A DNA stretch of 64,000 nucleotides from an uncultured Prevotella sp. (GCA_944320195.1 CALUGP010000006.1:53206-117205), one strand, 5' to 3'. Counted from the first letter of the stretch, positions 26,684-35,980 are shown. Numbers and translations are program-made. The notes: generated by a model not told the origin, from the letters alone.

Positions 26684-26815
26684 TTGCCGTCTTTAGCGTT
26701 CCAAAAGACGGCCTTTCGCGTTTCAAAAGACGGCCTTTTTCGTTCCAAAAGACGGCCTTTTGCACGCTGAAAGACGGCCTTTTGCGAGGCGTTACGTAAC
26801 ATGCTGATTCTCAGC
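26684..26815. repeat. 22-bp-period palindrome array, copy 6, with flank
   Basis: A decayed first unit (TTGCCGTCTTTAGCG) is followed by four units of AAAAGACGGCCTTT on a 22-23-base step, all in one orientation. The flank (GTTACGTAACATGCTGATTCTCAG) is on the right, so the array is in the minus orientation. The 469-base gap before copA also holds a TATTGGCCTACGGCCGGCTG / CGGCCGTAAGCCG hairpin near 26571-26608. Confidence 0.88.
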
Positions 26816-26860
26816 GGAGTATTTGCCGCTTCCGATTTTCTCATGTTTCCGCCCGTATGT

Positions 26861-26892
26861 TTTGGTTTTGCAACATGGTTGCATTACCTTTG
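26861..26892 (+). promoter_or_regulatory. Promoter of the CopA-like ATPase
   Basis: TTTG (26861-26864), 20 bases, TACCTTTG (26885-26892). It supports a start codon at 26954 rather than the in-frame ATG far upstream. Confidence 0.75.
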
Positions 26893-26953
26893 CATTACTT
26901 TTGCAAGGCGATTTGCAGCTTGGATATGGGCTTATGAAAAGAAAAGTAAAAAT

Positions 26954-28861
26954 ATGCATGTGATGGAAAAGAAGACGATTGCAGTTACAGGCATGGCCTG
27001 CGCCGGGTGCGCGGCCAACGTGGAGAGGCGGCTCGGGCAGCTTGACGGCGTGTCCAAGGCCAGCGTGAACTTTGCCGCGCGCACCGCCTTGGTGGAGTAT
27101 GATCCTCAGAAGACGTCGCCGAAAGTGATGAAAGAAGAGATACGGAAGGCGGGCTACGACCTTGTTATCGACGAAGACGAGGCTGTGGAGGCCGTGGAGC
27201 GCACGGCCATGCGCCGCCTTTTGAGGCAGGTCGGGGTGTCGTGGGTGCTGGCGCTGCTCGTGATGTGCATCTCGATGGGGTGGCTTGTCGTAGGCGGCGA
27301 GGATGCGGCCAACCAGACGATGATGATTCTCGCCGCGCTGAACCTGGTATATTGCGGCCGCCGTTTCTACTCGAGCGCGTGGCGGCAGCTGACGCACGGC
27401 ATGGCCAACATGGACACGCTGGTGGCCATGAGCACGGCGGTGTCGTTCGTGTTCAGCGTGTTCAACACGTTCTGGGGCGACGGCTTCTGGGCTTCGCGGG
27501 GGCTTGAGAACCATACGTATTACGACGCTTCGGTGATGATTATAACGTTCGTGCTGACGGGGCGCGTGCTCGAGGAGCGCGCCAAGCGCGGCACGGCGGC
27601 TGCCATACGTTCGCTGATGGGGCTTCAGCCCAAGACGGCGCGCCTGGTCGGCGGCGACGGCACGTCGGACGTGCCGATATCGGCTCTTGAAAAGGGAGAC
27701 GTCATCGAGGTGCGCCCGGGTGACAAGGTTCCAGTTGACGGCACAGTGACGGATGGTGAGGCGTACATTGACGAAAGCATGATAACGGGCGAACCGGTGC
27801 CTGTAAGGAAGTCGGTGGGCGGCAAGGTGTTCGCCGGTACAATCGTGAAGAGCGGCACGCTGCGTTTCCGCGCCGAGGCGGTTGGCGCGGCGACAATGCT
27901 CGCGCGCATGATAAAGACGGTGCAGGAGGCGCAGGGAAGCAAGGCTCCCGTGCAACGCGTGGTGGACAAAATCGCGCTGGTCTTTGTCCCCGTGGTGCTC
28001 GGCTTGTCGCTGCTTACGTTCGTGTTGTGGTACGCCATAGGCGGCACGGAGCAGCTGCCACATGCCGTGATGTCGGCCGTGTCGGTGCTGGTCATAGCCT
28101 GTCCGTGCGCATTGGGCCTGGCCACGCCCACCGCCTTGATGGTGGGCATAGGCAAGGCGGCGCGCAAGAACATCCTGATAAAGGACGCTGCGGCGCTTGA
28201 AGACATGTGCCGCGTGGACGCGCTCGTCATCGACAAGACGGGGACACTGACCATTCCCAACAAGGACGTTGACTTCACAAAGGCGGACTCGCTCTCCTTG
28301 GAGGAGCGCGAGACGCTTAAGCCTTACGCGCGCGAGGCCATGCGGGATTTGCAGAAGGAAGGAGTAGAGGTGTACATGATGAGTGGCGACAAGGACGAGG
28401 CTGCCCGATATTGGGCTGAGAAGGCCGGGATAAGGCATTATCGCAGCAAGGTGATGCCGCAGGACAAGGAGGACATGGTGCGCCGTCTGCAGGCTGAAGG
28501 CCGCCGTGTGGCCATGGTAGGCGACGGCATAAACGACACTCAGGCTCTGGCCGCGGCCGATGTGAGCGTTGCCATGGGCAAGGGCACAGACGTGGCGATG
28601 GACGTTGCCCAGGTAACTCTTATGGGAACTGACCTCCGCAGGCTGCCTGACGCCGTCAGGCTGTCGCGTGCCACGGTGGGGATGATCAAGCAAAACCTCT
28701 TCTGGGCGTTCATTTACAATGTTGTCTGCATACCGTTGGCCGCCGGACTGCCTTGCGCTTTCGGCCTGGACTGGCAGATTTCGCCCATGCTGGCAAGTGC
28801 GCTGATGGCGTTTTCGAGCGTGAGCGTGGTGACGAACAGCTTGAGGCTATACTGGAAGTAA
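26954..28861 (+). CDS. copA: CopA-like P1B-type ATPase lacking the N-domain
   Basis: A 635-residue heavy-metal pump resembling Cu+-exporting CopA. There is one N-terminal metal-binding domain (GMACAGCAANVERRL; Cys16, Cys19), eight expected membrane helices, an actuator loop with MITGEPVPV, and the metal-site motif CPCALGLATP. The phosphorylated Asp427 lies in DKTGTLT, and the hinge has GDGIND (523-528). Odd point: only 50 residues separate DKTGT from SGD (477-479), whereas usual CopA proteins have about 150, including the HP motif and GxGx nucleotide site. That N-domain is absent, with no frameshift. The start was chosen after the promoter. Confidence 0.9.
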   Translation: MHVMEKKTIAVTGMACAGCAANVERRLGQLDGVSKASVNFAARTALVEYDPQKTSPKVMKEEIRKAGYDLVIDEDEAVEAVERTAMRRLLRQVGVSWVLALLVMCISMGWLVVGGEDAANQTMMILAALNLVYCGRRFYSSAWRQLTHGMANMDTLVAMSTAVSFVFSVFNTFWGDGFWASRGLENHTYYDASVMIITFVLTGRVLEERAKRGTAAAIRSLMGLQPKTARLVGGDGTSDVPISALEKGDVIEVRPGDKVPVDGTVTDGEAYIDESMITGEPVPVRKSVGGKVFAGTIVKSGTLRFRAEAVGAATMLARMIKTVQEAQGSKAPVQRVVDKIALVFVPVVLGLSLLTFVLWYAIGGTEQLPHAVMSAVSVLVIACPCALGLATPTALMVGIGKAARKNILIKDAAALEDMCRVDALVIDKTGTLTIPNKDVDFTKADSLSLEERETLKPYAREAMRDLQKEGVEVYMMSGDKDEAARYWAEKAGIRHYRSKVMPQDKEDMVRRLQAEGRRVAMVGDGINDTQALAAADVSVAMGKGTDVAMDVAQVTLMGTDLRRLPDAVRLSRATVGMIKQNLFWAFIYNVVCIPLAAGLPCAFGLDWQISPMLASALMAFSSVSVVTNSLRLYWK

Positions 28862-28952
28862 TTAAGAATTAAGAGTTAAGAATTAAGAAAATCGCCATTG
28901 TTGCTACGTTCAAGGCATATTTTCTTAATTCTTAACTCTTAATTCTTAATTA
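28859..28952. repeat. TTAAGAAT hairpin, copy d
   Basis: It begins on the copA stop codon (TAATTAAGAATTAAGAGTTA) and ends in the inverted arm after a loop with TTCAAGGCATATTTTC. It lies between convergent genes and could terminate both. Confidence 0.88.
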
Positions 28953-28956
28953 TATC

Positions 28957-29643
28957 TCACTTTCTCTTTTCAGCCGTCACGCTTACCTGTATGCTGAAAC
29001 GGGGGTTGAAGTTGTATCTTATCGCCGCCCCGATGCGGTCGCCGATGTTGCCGATGTCGTAAAGGGGCATTGGCATGCGGGTGTTTGCCAATGATTTTTG
29101 TCCGAACAGATAGCCTTCCCAGTGTTCGTCGAACTTGTATCCGAGCACGGCGTTCAGGCCTGCGTCATGGTATGCGTCGTGCGCCCAATAGATGTTGTCG
29201 ATGTATCCGCCAACGGCAAGCGAGAGCTTGCCTGTTATCGGTATGGCGTACATCGCGGCCATGCTTTGGGTGAAGCCCACGCCGCTGAACGCCCCGTCGC
29301 CAAACGAGGCGAACACCGATGCGCCGAGATTAAGGTTCAGCCCCTTGTGGAGTTTCCAGTCGTACAGGCCATACCAGCTGTACGGATACATGTTGATGTA
29401 AGTCCGCCCGAAGCTGTCGAGCACGGGCAGGTGGAGCGAGTCGGTGCTTGACATAGGCTCGCCGCGGTATCCGCCGTAGGTGTATATGTGGGTTGGGGCG
29501 TCTGAGCCGCCTATTATGCTTTGTCCTGGAGCGGCGGTCTCCGTGCCCGTGCTGTCAATGATGGCGGTTTGGTCGCGCACTTCCTGGGCGCAGGCTACGC
29601 CGTAAGACATTGTCGCAAGAAGTATGATAATAAGCTTTTTCAT
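28957..29643 (-). CDS. Predicted envelope beta-barrel-like protein
   Basis: A 228-residue protein with a signal peptide (MKKLIIILLATMSYGVACAQ). The mature part has a serine/glycine-rich stretch, then alternating short strands rich in Gly and aromatics (KGLNLNLGASVFASFGDGAF, KLSLAVGGYIDNIYWAHDAY, LNAVLGYKFDEHWEGYLFGQ) and a last strand ending FSIQVSVTAEKRK. This looks like a small outer-membrane beta-barrel. I do not recognise a named family. A good promoter lies just upstream on the same strand. It converges with copA across the hairpin repeat. There is no sign that it is part of copper handling. Confidence 0.75.
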   Translation of the reverse strand: MKKLIIILLATMSYGVACAQEVRDQTAIIDSTGTETAAPGQSIIGGSDAPTHIYTYGGYRGEPMSSTDSLHLPVLDSFGRTYINMYPYSWYGLYDWKLHKGLNLNLGASVFASFGDGAFSGVGFTQSMAAMYAIPITGKLSLAVGGYIDNIYWAHDAYHDAGLNAVLGYKFDEHWEGYLFGQKSLANTRMPMPLYDIGNIGDRIGAAIRYNFNPRFSIQVSVTAEKRK

Positions 29644-29649
29644 CATTTG

Positions 29650-29680
29650 CAAAGATAGCCTTATTGCCTGTCTTGTCAAA
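29650..29680 (-). promoter_or_regulatory. Promoter of the envelope beta-barrel-like gene
   Basis: Minus strand: TTTG (29680-29677), 19 bases, TATCTTTG (29657-29650). The ATG follows only 6 bases after the -7 box, so the mRNA may be leaderless or nearly so. Confidence 0.75.
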
Positions 29681-29742
29681 ATGAGGAACGTTGTTTTTTG
29701 CCAAAATTATCCTTTTGCGCGCCCTATTTTTGATTAATTCAC

Positions 29743-29865
29743 AACGTGCTGAGTCTCAGTTGGTTGCGGTGTGTGTTGCAAAAGGCCGTGAATCGCGTTG
29801 CAAAAGGTGCTCTTTTACACGTTGAAAGGCCGTCTTTTGCAACGCGTTTTGCCGTCTTTTGCATG
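29743..29865. repeat. 22-bp-period palindrome array, copy 7, with flank
   Basis: Flank CAACGTGCTGAGTCTCAGTT on the left, then units GCAAAAGGCCGTGAATCG, GCAAAAGGTGCTCTTTTACA, GAAAGGCCGTCTTTTGC and TTTGCCGTCTTTTGC. It is very similar to copy 5 in unit order. Confidence 0.85.
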
Positions 29866-29874
29866 GCGGCATGC

Positions 29875-29910
29875 AAAAAGGGCGCGGAGCATTTCTGCCC
29901 CACGCCCTTG
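29875..29910 (-). terminator. Terminator of the ilv operon
   Basis: Minus strand: AGGGCGTGGGGC, loop AGAAATG, CTCCGCGCCCT then TTTTT. The stem has one G-U pair. Confidence 0.75.
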
Positions 29911-29936
29911 TGAGAGTTGTCGATATATGTGTGAAA

Positions 29937-30980
29937 TCAGTTGTTTTCCGGACGCAGCTTGCGCACCGTCGCGCCGGCCTGCCACATCTCGCTCTCGCGC
30001 ATCTGGCGCAGTTCCTCGTTCAGCTTCTCGCGGTAGTCGGGCTTTGAGTTGCTGTCTATTGATATCTGAGCCTCGTTGCCGCTCTTCACTGATAGGTAGA
30101 GCCATTCCATTACGGGCTTGATGGCGTCGCGGAAGCGCGGTGCCCAGTCGAGCGCGCCGCGTTGAGCCGTAGTGGAGCAGTTGGCGTACATCCAGTCCAT
30201 TCCCTTGGCTCCGAACAGTGGGCCGAGGCTCTGTGTAAGCTCTTCCACGGTCTCGTTGAACGCTTCCGACGGCGAGTGTCCGTGCTCGCGGAGCACCTGG
30301 TATTGCGCCTCGAGCAGTCCCTCGATGGCTCCCATGAGCGAGCCGCGCTCGCCGGTAAGGTCGCTTGTGGCTTCGCGCTCGAATGTTGTCCTGAACAGGT
30401 AGCCTGCTCCGATGCCGATGCCGAAGGCTATCGTGCGCTCCTCGGCGCGGCCGGTGGCGTCCTGGTAGACGGCGTAGGAGCAGTTGAGTCCGCGCCCTTC
30501 GCAGAACATTGTGCGCAGGGATGTGCCCGAACCTTTGGGCGCAACCATGATCACGTCTACGTCTTCGGGCGGAACAACGCCTGTGCGGTCGCTCCAGTTG
30601 ATGGCGAAGCCGTGTGAATAATACAGTGCCTTGCCTTTGGTGAGATACGGTTTTACCTTCGGCCAAACCGATATCTGGCCGGCGTCTGAGAGCAGCATGC
30701 AGACGATGGTGCCCTTCTCGGCCGCCTCCTCGATTGAGAAGAGCGTCTTGCCAGGCACCCATCCGTCGGCCACGGCCTTGTCGTATGTCTTGCCCTCGCG
30801 CTGGCCTACGATCACGTTGAATCCGTTGTCGCGCAGGTTGCATGCCTGGCCGGGGCCTTGAATGCCGTATCCGAGCACGGCGATGGTCTCGTTCTTAAGC
30901 ACTTCGCGCGCTTTTTCCAATGAAAACTCCTTGCTGGTGACTACCGTCTCGATAACGCCACCGAAATTCATTTCTGCCAT
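29937..30980 (-). CDS. ilvC: Ketol-acid reductoisomerase
   Basis: A 347-residue class I enzyme that isomerises and reduces acetolactate (or acetohydroxybutyrate) with NADPH, the second step of valine, leucine and isoleucine synthesis. The Rossmann motif is LGYGIQGPGQACNLRDNG near residue 37. The metal/active site segments are SPSEAFNETVEELTQSLGPL and the C-terminal MDWMYANCSTTAQRGALDW. The end RESEMWQAGATVRKLRPENN is typical of Bacteroidales. It is the last gene of the ilv operon and is followed by a terminator. The gap to the thioesterase gene is 96 bases without a clear promoter. Confidence 0.96.
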   Translation of the reverse strand: MAEMNFGGVIETVVTSKEFSLEKAREVLKNETIAVLGYGIQGPGQACNLRDNGFNVIVGQREGKTYDKAVADGWVPGKTLFSIEEAAEKGTIVCMLLSDAGQISVWPKVKPYLTKGKALYYSHGFAINWSDRTGVVPPEDVDVIMVAPKGSGTSLRTMFCEGRGLNCSYAVYQDATGRAEERTIAFGIGIGAGYLFRTTFEREATSDLTGERGSLMGAIEGLLEAQYQVLREHGHSPSEAFNETVEELTQSLGPLFGAKGMDWMYANCSTTAQRGALDWAPRFRDAIKPVMEWLYLSVKSGNEAQISIDSNSKPDYREKLNEELRQMRESEMWQAGATVRKLRPENN

Positions 30981-31076
30981 GGTGATAAAAAATTTTTTAT
31001 GGGAGCAGCGCCGTTGGTGCGGCTCCCGGTTGTTAATGTATAGTCGTCGATTGTATGCGTTGCGGCAAGACGCAGC

Positions 31077-31853
31077 CTATTCTTGCCTTTGCGCAAACGT
31101 TACTTTGCTGCGGCACACCTCCGTCTCGGCCCCGCCTTCGGCCTGTTTCTTCGTTATGCGCACGCAGAACTCGCCTTCGGCTACGTCTTCCATGTAGAAG
31201 TTAAGCTTGTCGCCGTAATGGCTTTCGGCCACATAGGCTATGTCAAAGCGGCGTATGCCGTGTTCTTTGTACCAGTCTATGCCGAACAGGTCGAGCACGT
31301 GCTCGATGTATTTTACGCTGTTTATGTGCCCGTTCACGTCCACGTCGCTGTAATGGGTGTCGATTGTCGCGGCAAGCCGGGCGGAGCTTCCCATCTTTAC
31401 GCGCGACAGTCCGTCGATTGGACACTCCTTCCCTGTGTCGATGTATTTTGCTATCTCGCCGCCGTTTACGTCAAGAATATTCTGCGGCAGGCGCGTCCTG
31501 GTGTCAATCAGCGCCCATATGCTGCGTCCGTAGCCGTAAGTCTTGCCGTTGTCGGCGGCGTCGGCCACGCGGAAGTTGCGGTTTGTAAAATACTTCATGA
31601 CGCTTTCTATCCATGTTTCCACGTTGAACCTGGCATATTCTCGTGGCATTGTCTCCATCTCGATGGCCAGTCGTGAAAGCACCCACGTCTTGTGTTCGGG
31701 ATTGAGCTGCGTCATGCCGAAGCCGCGATGGTCGGCGTGGAAGTCGGCGGCGTTGAGCATGTGGTTGCCCAGATGTCCCATGAAGAGCCTCTTCGAGAAG
31801 TCGCAGTGGAACGGTTCCGCCATGAATTCATATCGTCCGGTCTTGTCAAGCAT
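31077..31853 (-). CDS. Acyl-ACP thioesterase (FatA/FatB-like)
   Basis: A 258-residue double hot-dog protein of the acyl-ACP thioesterase family, which releases free fatty acids from acyl carrier protein. The N-terminal hot dog has EFMAEPFHCDFSKRLFMGHL, with LNAADFHADHRGFGM; the C-terminal hot dog has the conserved DVNGHINSVKYIEHVLDLFG, where Asn and His match the catalytic pair (N-x-H) of plant and bacterial members, followed by a Glu-rich strand. It lies between ilvN and ilvC and overlaps ilvN by 8 bases. A link to branched-chain fatty acid release is plausible but unproven. A start at 31856 is possible. Confidence 0.88.
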   Translation of the reverse strand: MLDKTGRYEFMAEPFHCDFSKRLFMGHLGNHMLNAADFHADHRGFGMTQLNPEHKTWVLSRLAIEMETMPREYARFNVETWIESVMKYFTNRNFRVADAADNGKTYGYGRSIWALIDTRTRLPQNILDVNGGEIAKYIDTGKECPIDGLSRVKMGSSARLAATIDTHYSDVDVNGHINSVKYIEHVLDLFGIDWYKEHGIRRFDIAYVAESHYGDKLNFYMEDVAEGEFCVRITKKQAEGGAETEVCRSKVTFAQRQE

Positions 31854-32403
31854 CATTGTTCCTGTTTTGTTCCTGCTTTTCCAAAAAGTCGCTTACTTCT
31901 TCCACGGTGCTGCGTGTTATGGCGATGCGCCCGCTCCGGGTGTATTGCAGCATGCAGTTGAACTTGGCCAAAGCGTAATAAAGGCCTGTGATTTCTTCTG
32001 TCATGCCGCTCAGCATCACGCAGCAAAATGTAGGGTTGACCTCAACTATGCGTGCGTTTGCCTTTCGGATGGTGCGTGATATGTCTGGGTTTCCGAGCAC
32101 TTCTGGCGTTGACAGCTTGTAAAGTCCCTCTTCGCGGATGAAGAGTTGGTCGTCAGTGTAATAGTCGGCCTTGATCACGTCGATCTTTTTTTCAATCTGT
32201 TTGGTTATCTTTATGATCTGGTCCTCATCGCTCCAAGCCGTTATCGTGTACTTGTGCACGCCTTCAATGCTCGACGCCGACACGTTAAGGCTCTCTATAT
32301 TGACCTGCCGGCGGGTGAATACAGCCGTTATCTGGTTTAATATTCCGGCCAAGTTTTCCGAATAAACCAACAGTGTGTATAATGTTTTCGTGGTTGTTTC
32401 CAT
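31846..32403 (-). CDS. ilvN: Acetolactate synthase regulatory subunit
   Basis: A 185-residue small subunit that makes acetolactate synthase sensitive to feedback by valine. An N-terminal ACT domain (LYTLLVYSENLAGILNQITA, then NIESLNVSASSIEGVHKYTI) is followed by a second ACT-like C-terminal domain. The start at 32403 (METTTKTL) fits the family; 32409 would add two residues. The large-subunit gene ends at 32418, 14 bases upstream of this start. The 3' end overlaps the thioesterase start, which suggests coupled translation. Confidence 0.94.
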   Translation of the reverse strand: METTTKTLYTLLVYSENLAGILNQITAVFTRRQVNIESLNVSASSIEGVHKYTITAWSDEDQIIKITKQIEKKIDVIKADYYTDDQLFIREEGLYKLSTPEVLGNPDISRTIRKANARIVEVNPTFCCVMLSGMTEEITGLYYALAKFNCMLQYTRSGRIAITRSTVEEVSDFLEKQEQNRNNDA

Positions 32404-32417
32404 TGTCATTAACAGGT

Positions 32418-34127
32418 TTAAAGCTCCAACAACATTTCGCCGATAGACTTTCCAGGCGGAATCATCGGCAGCACGTTCTCTTCTTCTTTTACGGCGCATT
32501 CCAATATGTACGGTCCGTATGAAGCAAGCATCTTTTCTATTCCGCCTTCTAATTCATCGCGGTTTGATACGAAAGAGTAAGGTATGCCGTAAGCGGCACT
32601 TATCTTCCCGTAGTCAGGATTAAGCATGTGTGTGAACGAACGGCGCTTGTTGTAGAACATGTCCTGCCATTGCCTTACGTTGCCGAGGTAGTTGTTGTTC
32701 ATTAAGATAATCTTGACCGGGCATTGTTGTTCCATGATTGTGCCCAGTTCTTGTATGCTCATCTGCAGTCCGCCGTCGCCTGTGAACATGCAGACGATGC
32801 GGTCGGGGGCTCCGAATGTCGCTCCGATGGCGGCCGGCATGCCGTAACCCATCGTCCCAAGTCCGCCGCTGCTTATGATCGAACGCTTCCTGTTGTACTT
32901 GAAGTAGCGGCTTGAGAACATCTGGTTCAGGCCCACGTCGTTTACAAGTATTGCTTCTCCTCCTGTGGCTTCAGCCACGGCGTTGACTATTTCGCCCATA
33001 AGCAACGGTCCGTTGGTGGGATGTATGGCCGGACGAATCACTTTCTCATATTCCATTTCGTGAAGAGGCTTGAAGCTTTCGATCCACTCCTTGTGGTCGT
33101 TTTTGTCCAAAAGGCGTGTTATGGCAGGCAGTGACACCTTGCAGTCTGCAACTACGGCCACGTCGGTTTTCACATTCTTGTCTATTTCGGACACGTCTAT
33201 GTCAAGGTGGATGATCTTGGCCTGTTTGGCATATCCAGCCAGATTGCCGGTCACTCTTTCGCTGAAACGCATGCCTATGGCTATCAGTACGTCACATTCA
33301 AGCTCTTTCATGTTTGGAGCATAGTTGCCGTGCATGCCAAGCATGCCTACATTCAGCGGATGGTTGGACGGCAACGCGGACAGGCCCAGCAGCGTCCTTG
33401 CTGCCGGAATGTCTGCTTTTTCAAGGAATTCCACAAGTTCTTCTTGTGCGTTTCCCAGTTCTACGCCTTGCCCTACAAGTGCCATCGGTCTCTTTGCCGC
33501 ATTGATTAGTTCGGCGGCTTGCCTCACCGCGTCTTGTTCCAAGGCCGGGTAAGCGATGTAACTGCGTATCGAGTCGACACAGCATGGCTGGTATTCGGTA
33601 GTCTCGGTTTGTGCGTTTTTGGGGAAGTCAAGTACAACCGGGCCCGGCCTTCCTGACCTTGCGATGTAGAATGCGCGGCTTACAGCCCAGGCCACGTCCT
33701 CCGCATGCCTTATCTGATAGCTCCATTTGCTTATTGGCTGGGCCACTCCGACGAGGTCGACTTCTTGGAACGCGTCGGTTCCAAGTGCCGAAACTCCCAC
33801 CTGTCCGGCAATTACCACTATCGGTGTGGAGTCCATCATTGCGTCGGCGATGCCTGTCAAGGTGTTTGTTGCTCCCGGTCCGCTTGTCACAATGCATACG
33901 CCGACATTTCCGCTTGCCCTTGCATATCCTTCGGCAGCATGCGCGGCAGACTGTTCATGGCGTACCAGAATATGGTCAAACGCCTTGTTTTCGCCTCGTG
34001 TATAGTCATAGAGAGTGTCGAACACGGGTATTATCGCTCCGCCGGGATAGCCGAAGATGGTTTTGACATTCTCGGCTTTCAACGCCCTCATGAGAGCTTC
34101 CGCTCCTGTTATGATTTCTTTTGGCAT
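32418..34127 (-). CDS. ilvB: Acetolactate synthase large subunit
   Basis: A 569-residue thiamine-diphosphate enzyme that condenses two pyruvates into acetolactate. Domains in order are the PYR domain with FGYPGGAIIPVFDTLY and the catalytic Glu in LVRHEQSAAHAAEGYARASG, the central FAD domain, and the PP domain with the ThDP motif MFTGDGGLQMSIQELGTIME and MNNNYLGNVRQWQDMFYNKR. The length is typical. Its cofactor is made by the thiamine operon at 5-10 kb of the same window. It lies 23 bases from ilvD and 14 from ilvN. Confidence 0.97.
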   Translation of the reverse strand: MPKEIITGAEALMRALKAENVKTIFGYPGGAIIPVFDTLYDYTRGENKAFDHILVRHEQSAAHAAEGYARASGNVGVCIVTSGPGATNTLTGIADAMMDSTPIVVIAGQVGVSALGTDAFQEVDLVGVAQPISKWSYQIRHAEDVAWAVSRAFYIARSGRPGPVVLDFPKNAQTETTEYQPCCVDSIRSYIAYPALEQDAVRQAAELINAAKRPMALVGQGVELGNAQEELVEFLEKADIPAARTLLGLSALPSNHPLNVGMLGMHGNYAPNMKELECDVLIAIGMRFSERVTGNLAGYAKQAKIIHLDIDVSEIDKNVKTDVAVVADCKVSLPAITRLLDKNDHKEWIESFKPLHEMEYEKVIRPAIHPTNGPLLMGEIVNAVAEATGGEAILVNDVGLNQMFSSRYFKYNRKRSIISSGGLGTMGYGMPAAIGATFGAPDRIVCMFTGDGGLQMSIQELGTIMEQQCPVKIILMNNNYLGNVRQWQDMFYNKRRSFTHMLNPDYGKISAAYGIPYSFVSNRDELEGGIEKMLASYGPYILECAVKEEENVLPMIPPGKSIGEMLLEL

Positions 34128-34150
34128 GTCAATTTTCTGCTTTTTATGTT

Positions 34151-35953
34151 TTATTCAATCATCCTTACTCCGCCTTTGTCTGCCGAGCTGACGCTTTGCG
34201 CATAAGCCTTGAGAGCCTTGCTTACTTCACGTTTCCTTGTGAGTGGCCGTTGTTGGCGGGCTGCAAGTTCATCGTCGGTCAGGCGTACATTGATAGAACG
34301 GTTGGGAATGTCTATCTCGATGATGTCTCCGTCGACTATTTTCCCGATGTTTCCGCCGGCCGCGGCTTCAGGAGATATGTGTCCGATGCTGAGTCCTGAA
34401 GTGCCTCCGCTGAAGCGTCCGTCTGTTATCAGGGCGCATTCCTTGCCCAAGTGCATGCTTTTTATATAAGAGGTAGGGTATAGCATTTCCTGCATGCCGG
34501 GGCCGCCTTTGGGGCCTTCATGGGTTATCACCACGCAGTCGCCGCTCTTCACCTTGCCTCCGAGTATGCCTTCGCATGCGTCTTCCTGTGAGTCGAACAC
34601 TTTGGCCGGGCCGCAGAACTTCCATATTGACGGGTCTACGCCGGCTGTTTTCACCACGCATCCGTCTTGGGCTATGTTCCCGTAGAGCACGGCCAGTCCG
34701 CCGTCTTTGGTGTATGCGTGGGCAATGTCGCGTATGCAGCCGTTTGCCCGGTCTGTGTCAAGGGTGCCCCAGCGTTCGTTTTGTGAGCCCATTTGCGTTG
34801 AGAACTTGTGTCCAGGGGCGCTTTGGTATATGCGGTCAGCCTCGCTGTCTGTTACGTCTTGGGTTATGTCGTATTTCTTAAGCTGTTCGCCGATGGTCTT
34901 TCCGTCCACGCGCATGACGCTTCCGTCTATCAGGCCACCCTTTGCCAGTTCGTTCATTATGCCGAATATGCCGCCCGCGCGGTTACATTCCTGCACGCTG
35001 TACTTCTGCGTGTTGGGCGCAAGCTTGCACAGGCATGGAACCTTTCGGCTAAGTGCGTCTATGTCTTTCATGTTGAAGTCGGCGCCTGCTTCTTGCGCTA
35101 CGGCGAGCAGATGAAGCACGGTGTTGGTGCTTCCGCCCATCGCTATGTCGAGAGTCATGGCGTTGAGGAAGGCCGCGCGTGTGGCGATGTTGCGCGGCAA
35201 CACGCTCTCGTCGCCGTCTTCATAATATCTGATGGCGTTTGTTACAATTTGTCGTGCAGCGTCTTTGAACAGGCGTATGCGGTTTTCATGTGTGGCAAGG
35301 ATTGTGCCGTTGCCGGGAAGAGCCAGTCCGATGGCTTCTGTCAGTGAGTTCATCGAGTTGGCTGTGAACATTCCCGAGCAGCATCCGCACCCGGGGCATG
35401 CGCACTGTTCCAACTCGTTTACGTCGTCGTCGCTCACGCTTTGGTCGGCGCCTTTCACCATCGCGGTGATGAGGTCGGCGTTTTCCCCTCTCCAGCGTCC
35501 TGCTTCCATCGGACCTCCGCTGCAGAATACGGTGGGTATGTTCAGCCTCATGGCGGCCATGAGCATGCCCGGGGTTACCTTGTCACAGTTTGAAATGCAT
35601 ATCATTGCGTCTGCCTTGTGGGCGTTTACCATGTATTCCACAGAGTCTGCAATGATGTCTCGCGACGGCAGGGAATAGAGCATGCCGTCGTGTCCCATGG
35701 CTATTCCGTCGTCAATGGCTATCGTGTTGAATTCGGCGGCGTAGCATCCCATGCGTTCTATTTCGGTTTTTACAATTTGTCCGATTTCGTGCAGGTGCGT
35801 ATGTCCGGGCACAAACTGCGTGAACGAGTTGACAATGGCTATTATGGGCTTGCCGAACTGTTCCTGCTTCATGCCTGCGGCAACCCACAATGCCCTTGCT
35901 CCGGCCATGCGTCTGCCTTCCGTGCACACCGCGCTCCTCAACTGATGTCTCAT
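34151..35953 (-). CDS. ilvD: Dihydroxy-acid dehydratase
   Basis: A 600-residue Fe-S dehydratase that forms 2-oxo acids from dihydroxy acids, the third step of branched-chain synthesis. Cluster cysteines are seen in [20 protein letters not shown] and [19 protein letters not shown], and the remaining signature [13 protein letters not shown] at the start and [20 protein letters not shown] near the end. The ATG at 35953 gives the family start MRHQLRSAV; ten codons upstream are open but lie next to the promoter. It is the first gene of the ilv operon. Fe-S dehydratases of this type are oxygen-sensitive, in line with an anaerobe. Confidence 0.96.
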   Translation of the reverse strand: MRHQLRSAVCTEGRRMAGARALWVAAGMKQEQFGKPIIAIVNSFTQFVPGHTHLHEIGQIVKTEIERMGCYAAEFNTIAIDDGIAMGHDGMLYSLPSRDIIADSVEYMVNAHKADAMICISNCDKVTPGMLMAAMRLNIPTVFCSGGPMEAGRWRGENADLITAMVKGADQSVSDDDVNELEQCACPGCGCCSGMFTANSMNSLTEAIGLALPGNGTILATHENRIRLFKDAARQIVTNAIRYYEDGDESVLPRNIATRAAFLNAMTLDIAMGGSTNTVLHLLAVAQEAGADFNMKDIDALSRKVPCLCKLAPNTQKYSVQECNRAGGIFGIMNELAKGGLIDGSVMRVDGKTIGEQLKKYDITQDVTDSEADRIYQSAPGHKFSTQMGSQNERWGTLDTDRANGCIRDIAHAYTKDGGLAVLYGNIAQDGCVVKTAGVDPSIWKFCGPAKVFDSQEDACEGILGGKVKSGDCVVITHEGPKGGPGMQEMLYPTSYIKSMHLGKECALITDGRFSGGTSGLSIGHISPEAAAGGNIGKIVDGDIIEIDIPNRSINVRLTDDELAARQQRPLTRKREVSKALKAYAQSVSSADKGGVRMIE

Positions 35954-35980
35954 ATCTCTGTCGTTTTGTTTATGTTCGTG

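Noticed and set aside
26792-28693. A 633-codon open frame on the minus strand opposite the CopA gene
   Set aside because: It is the mirror of a real gene: the composition is rich in His, Arg and Ala with no domain, and the plus strand encodes a clear P-type ATPase.
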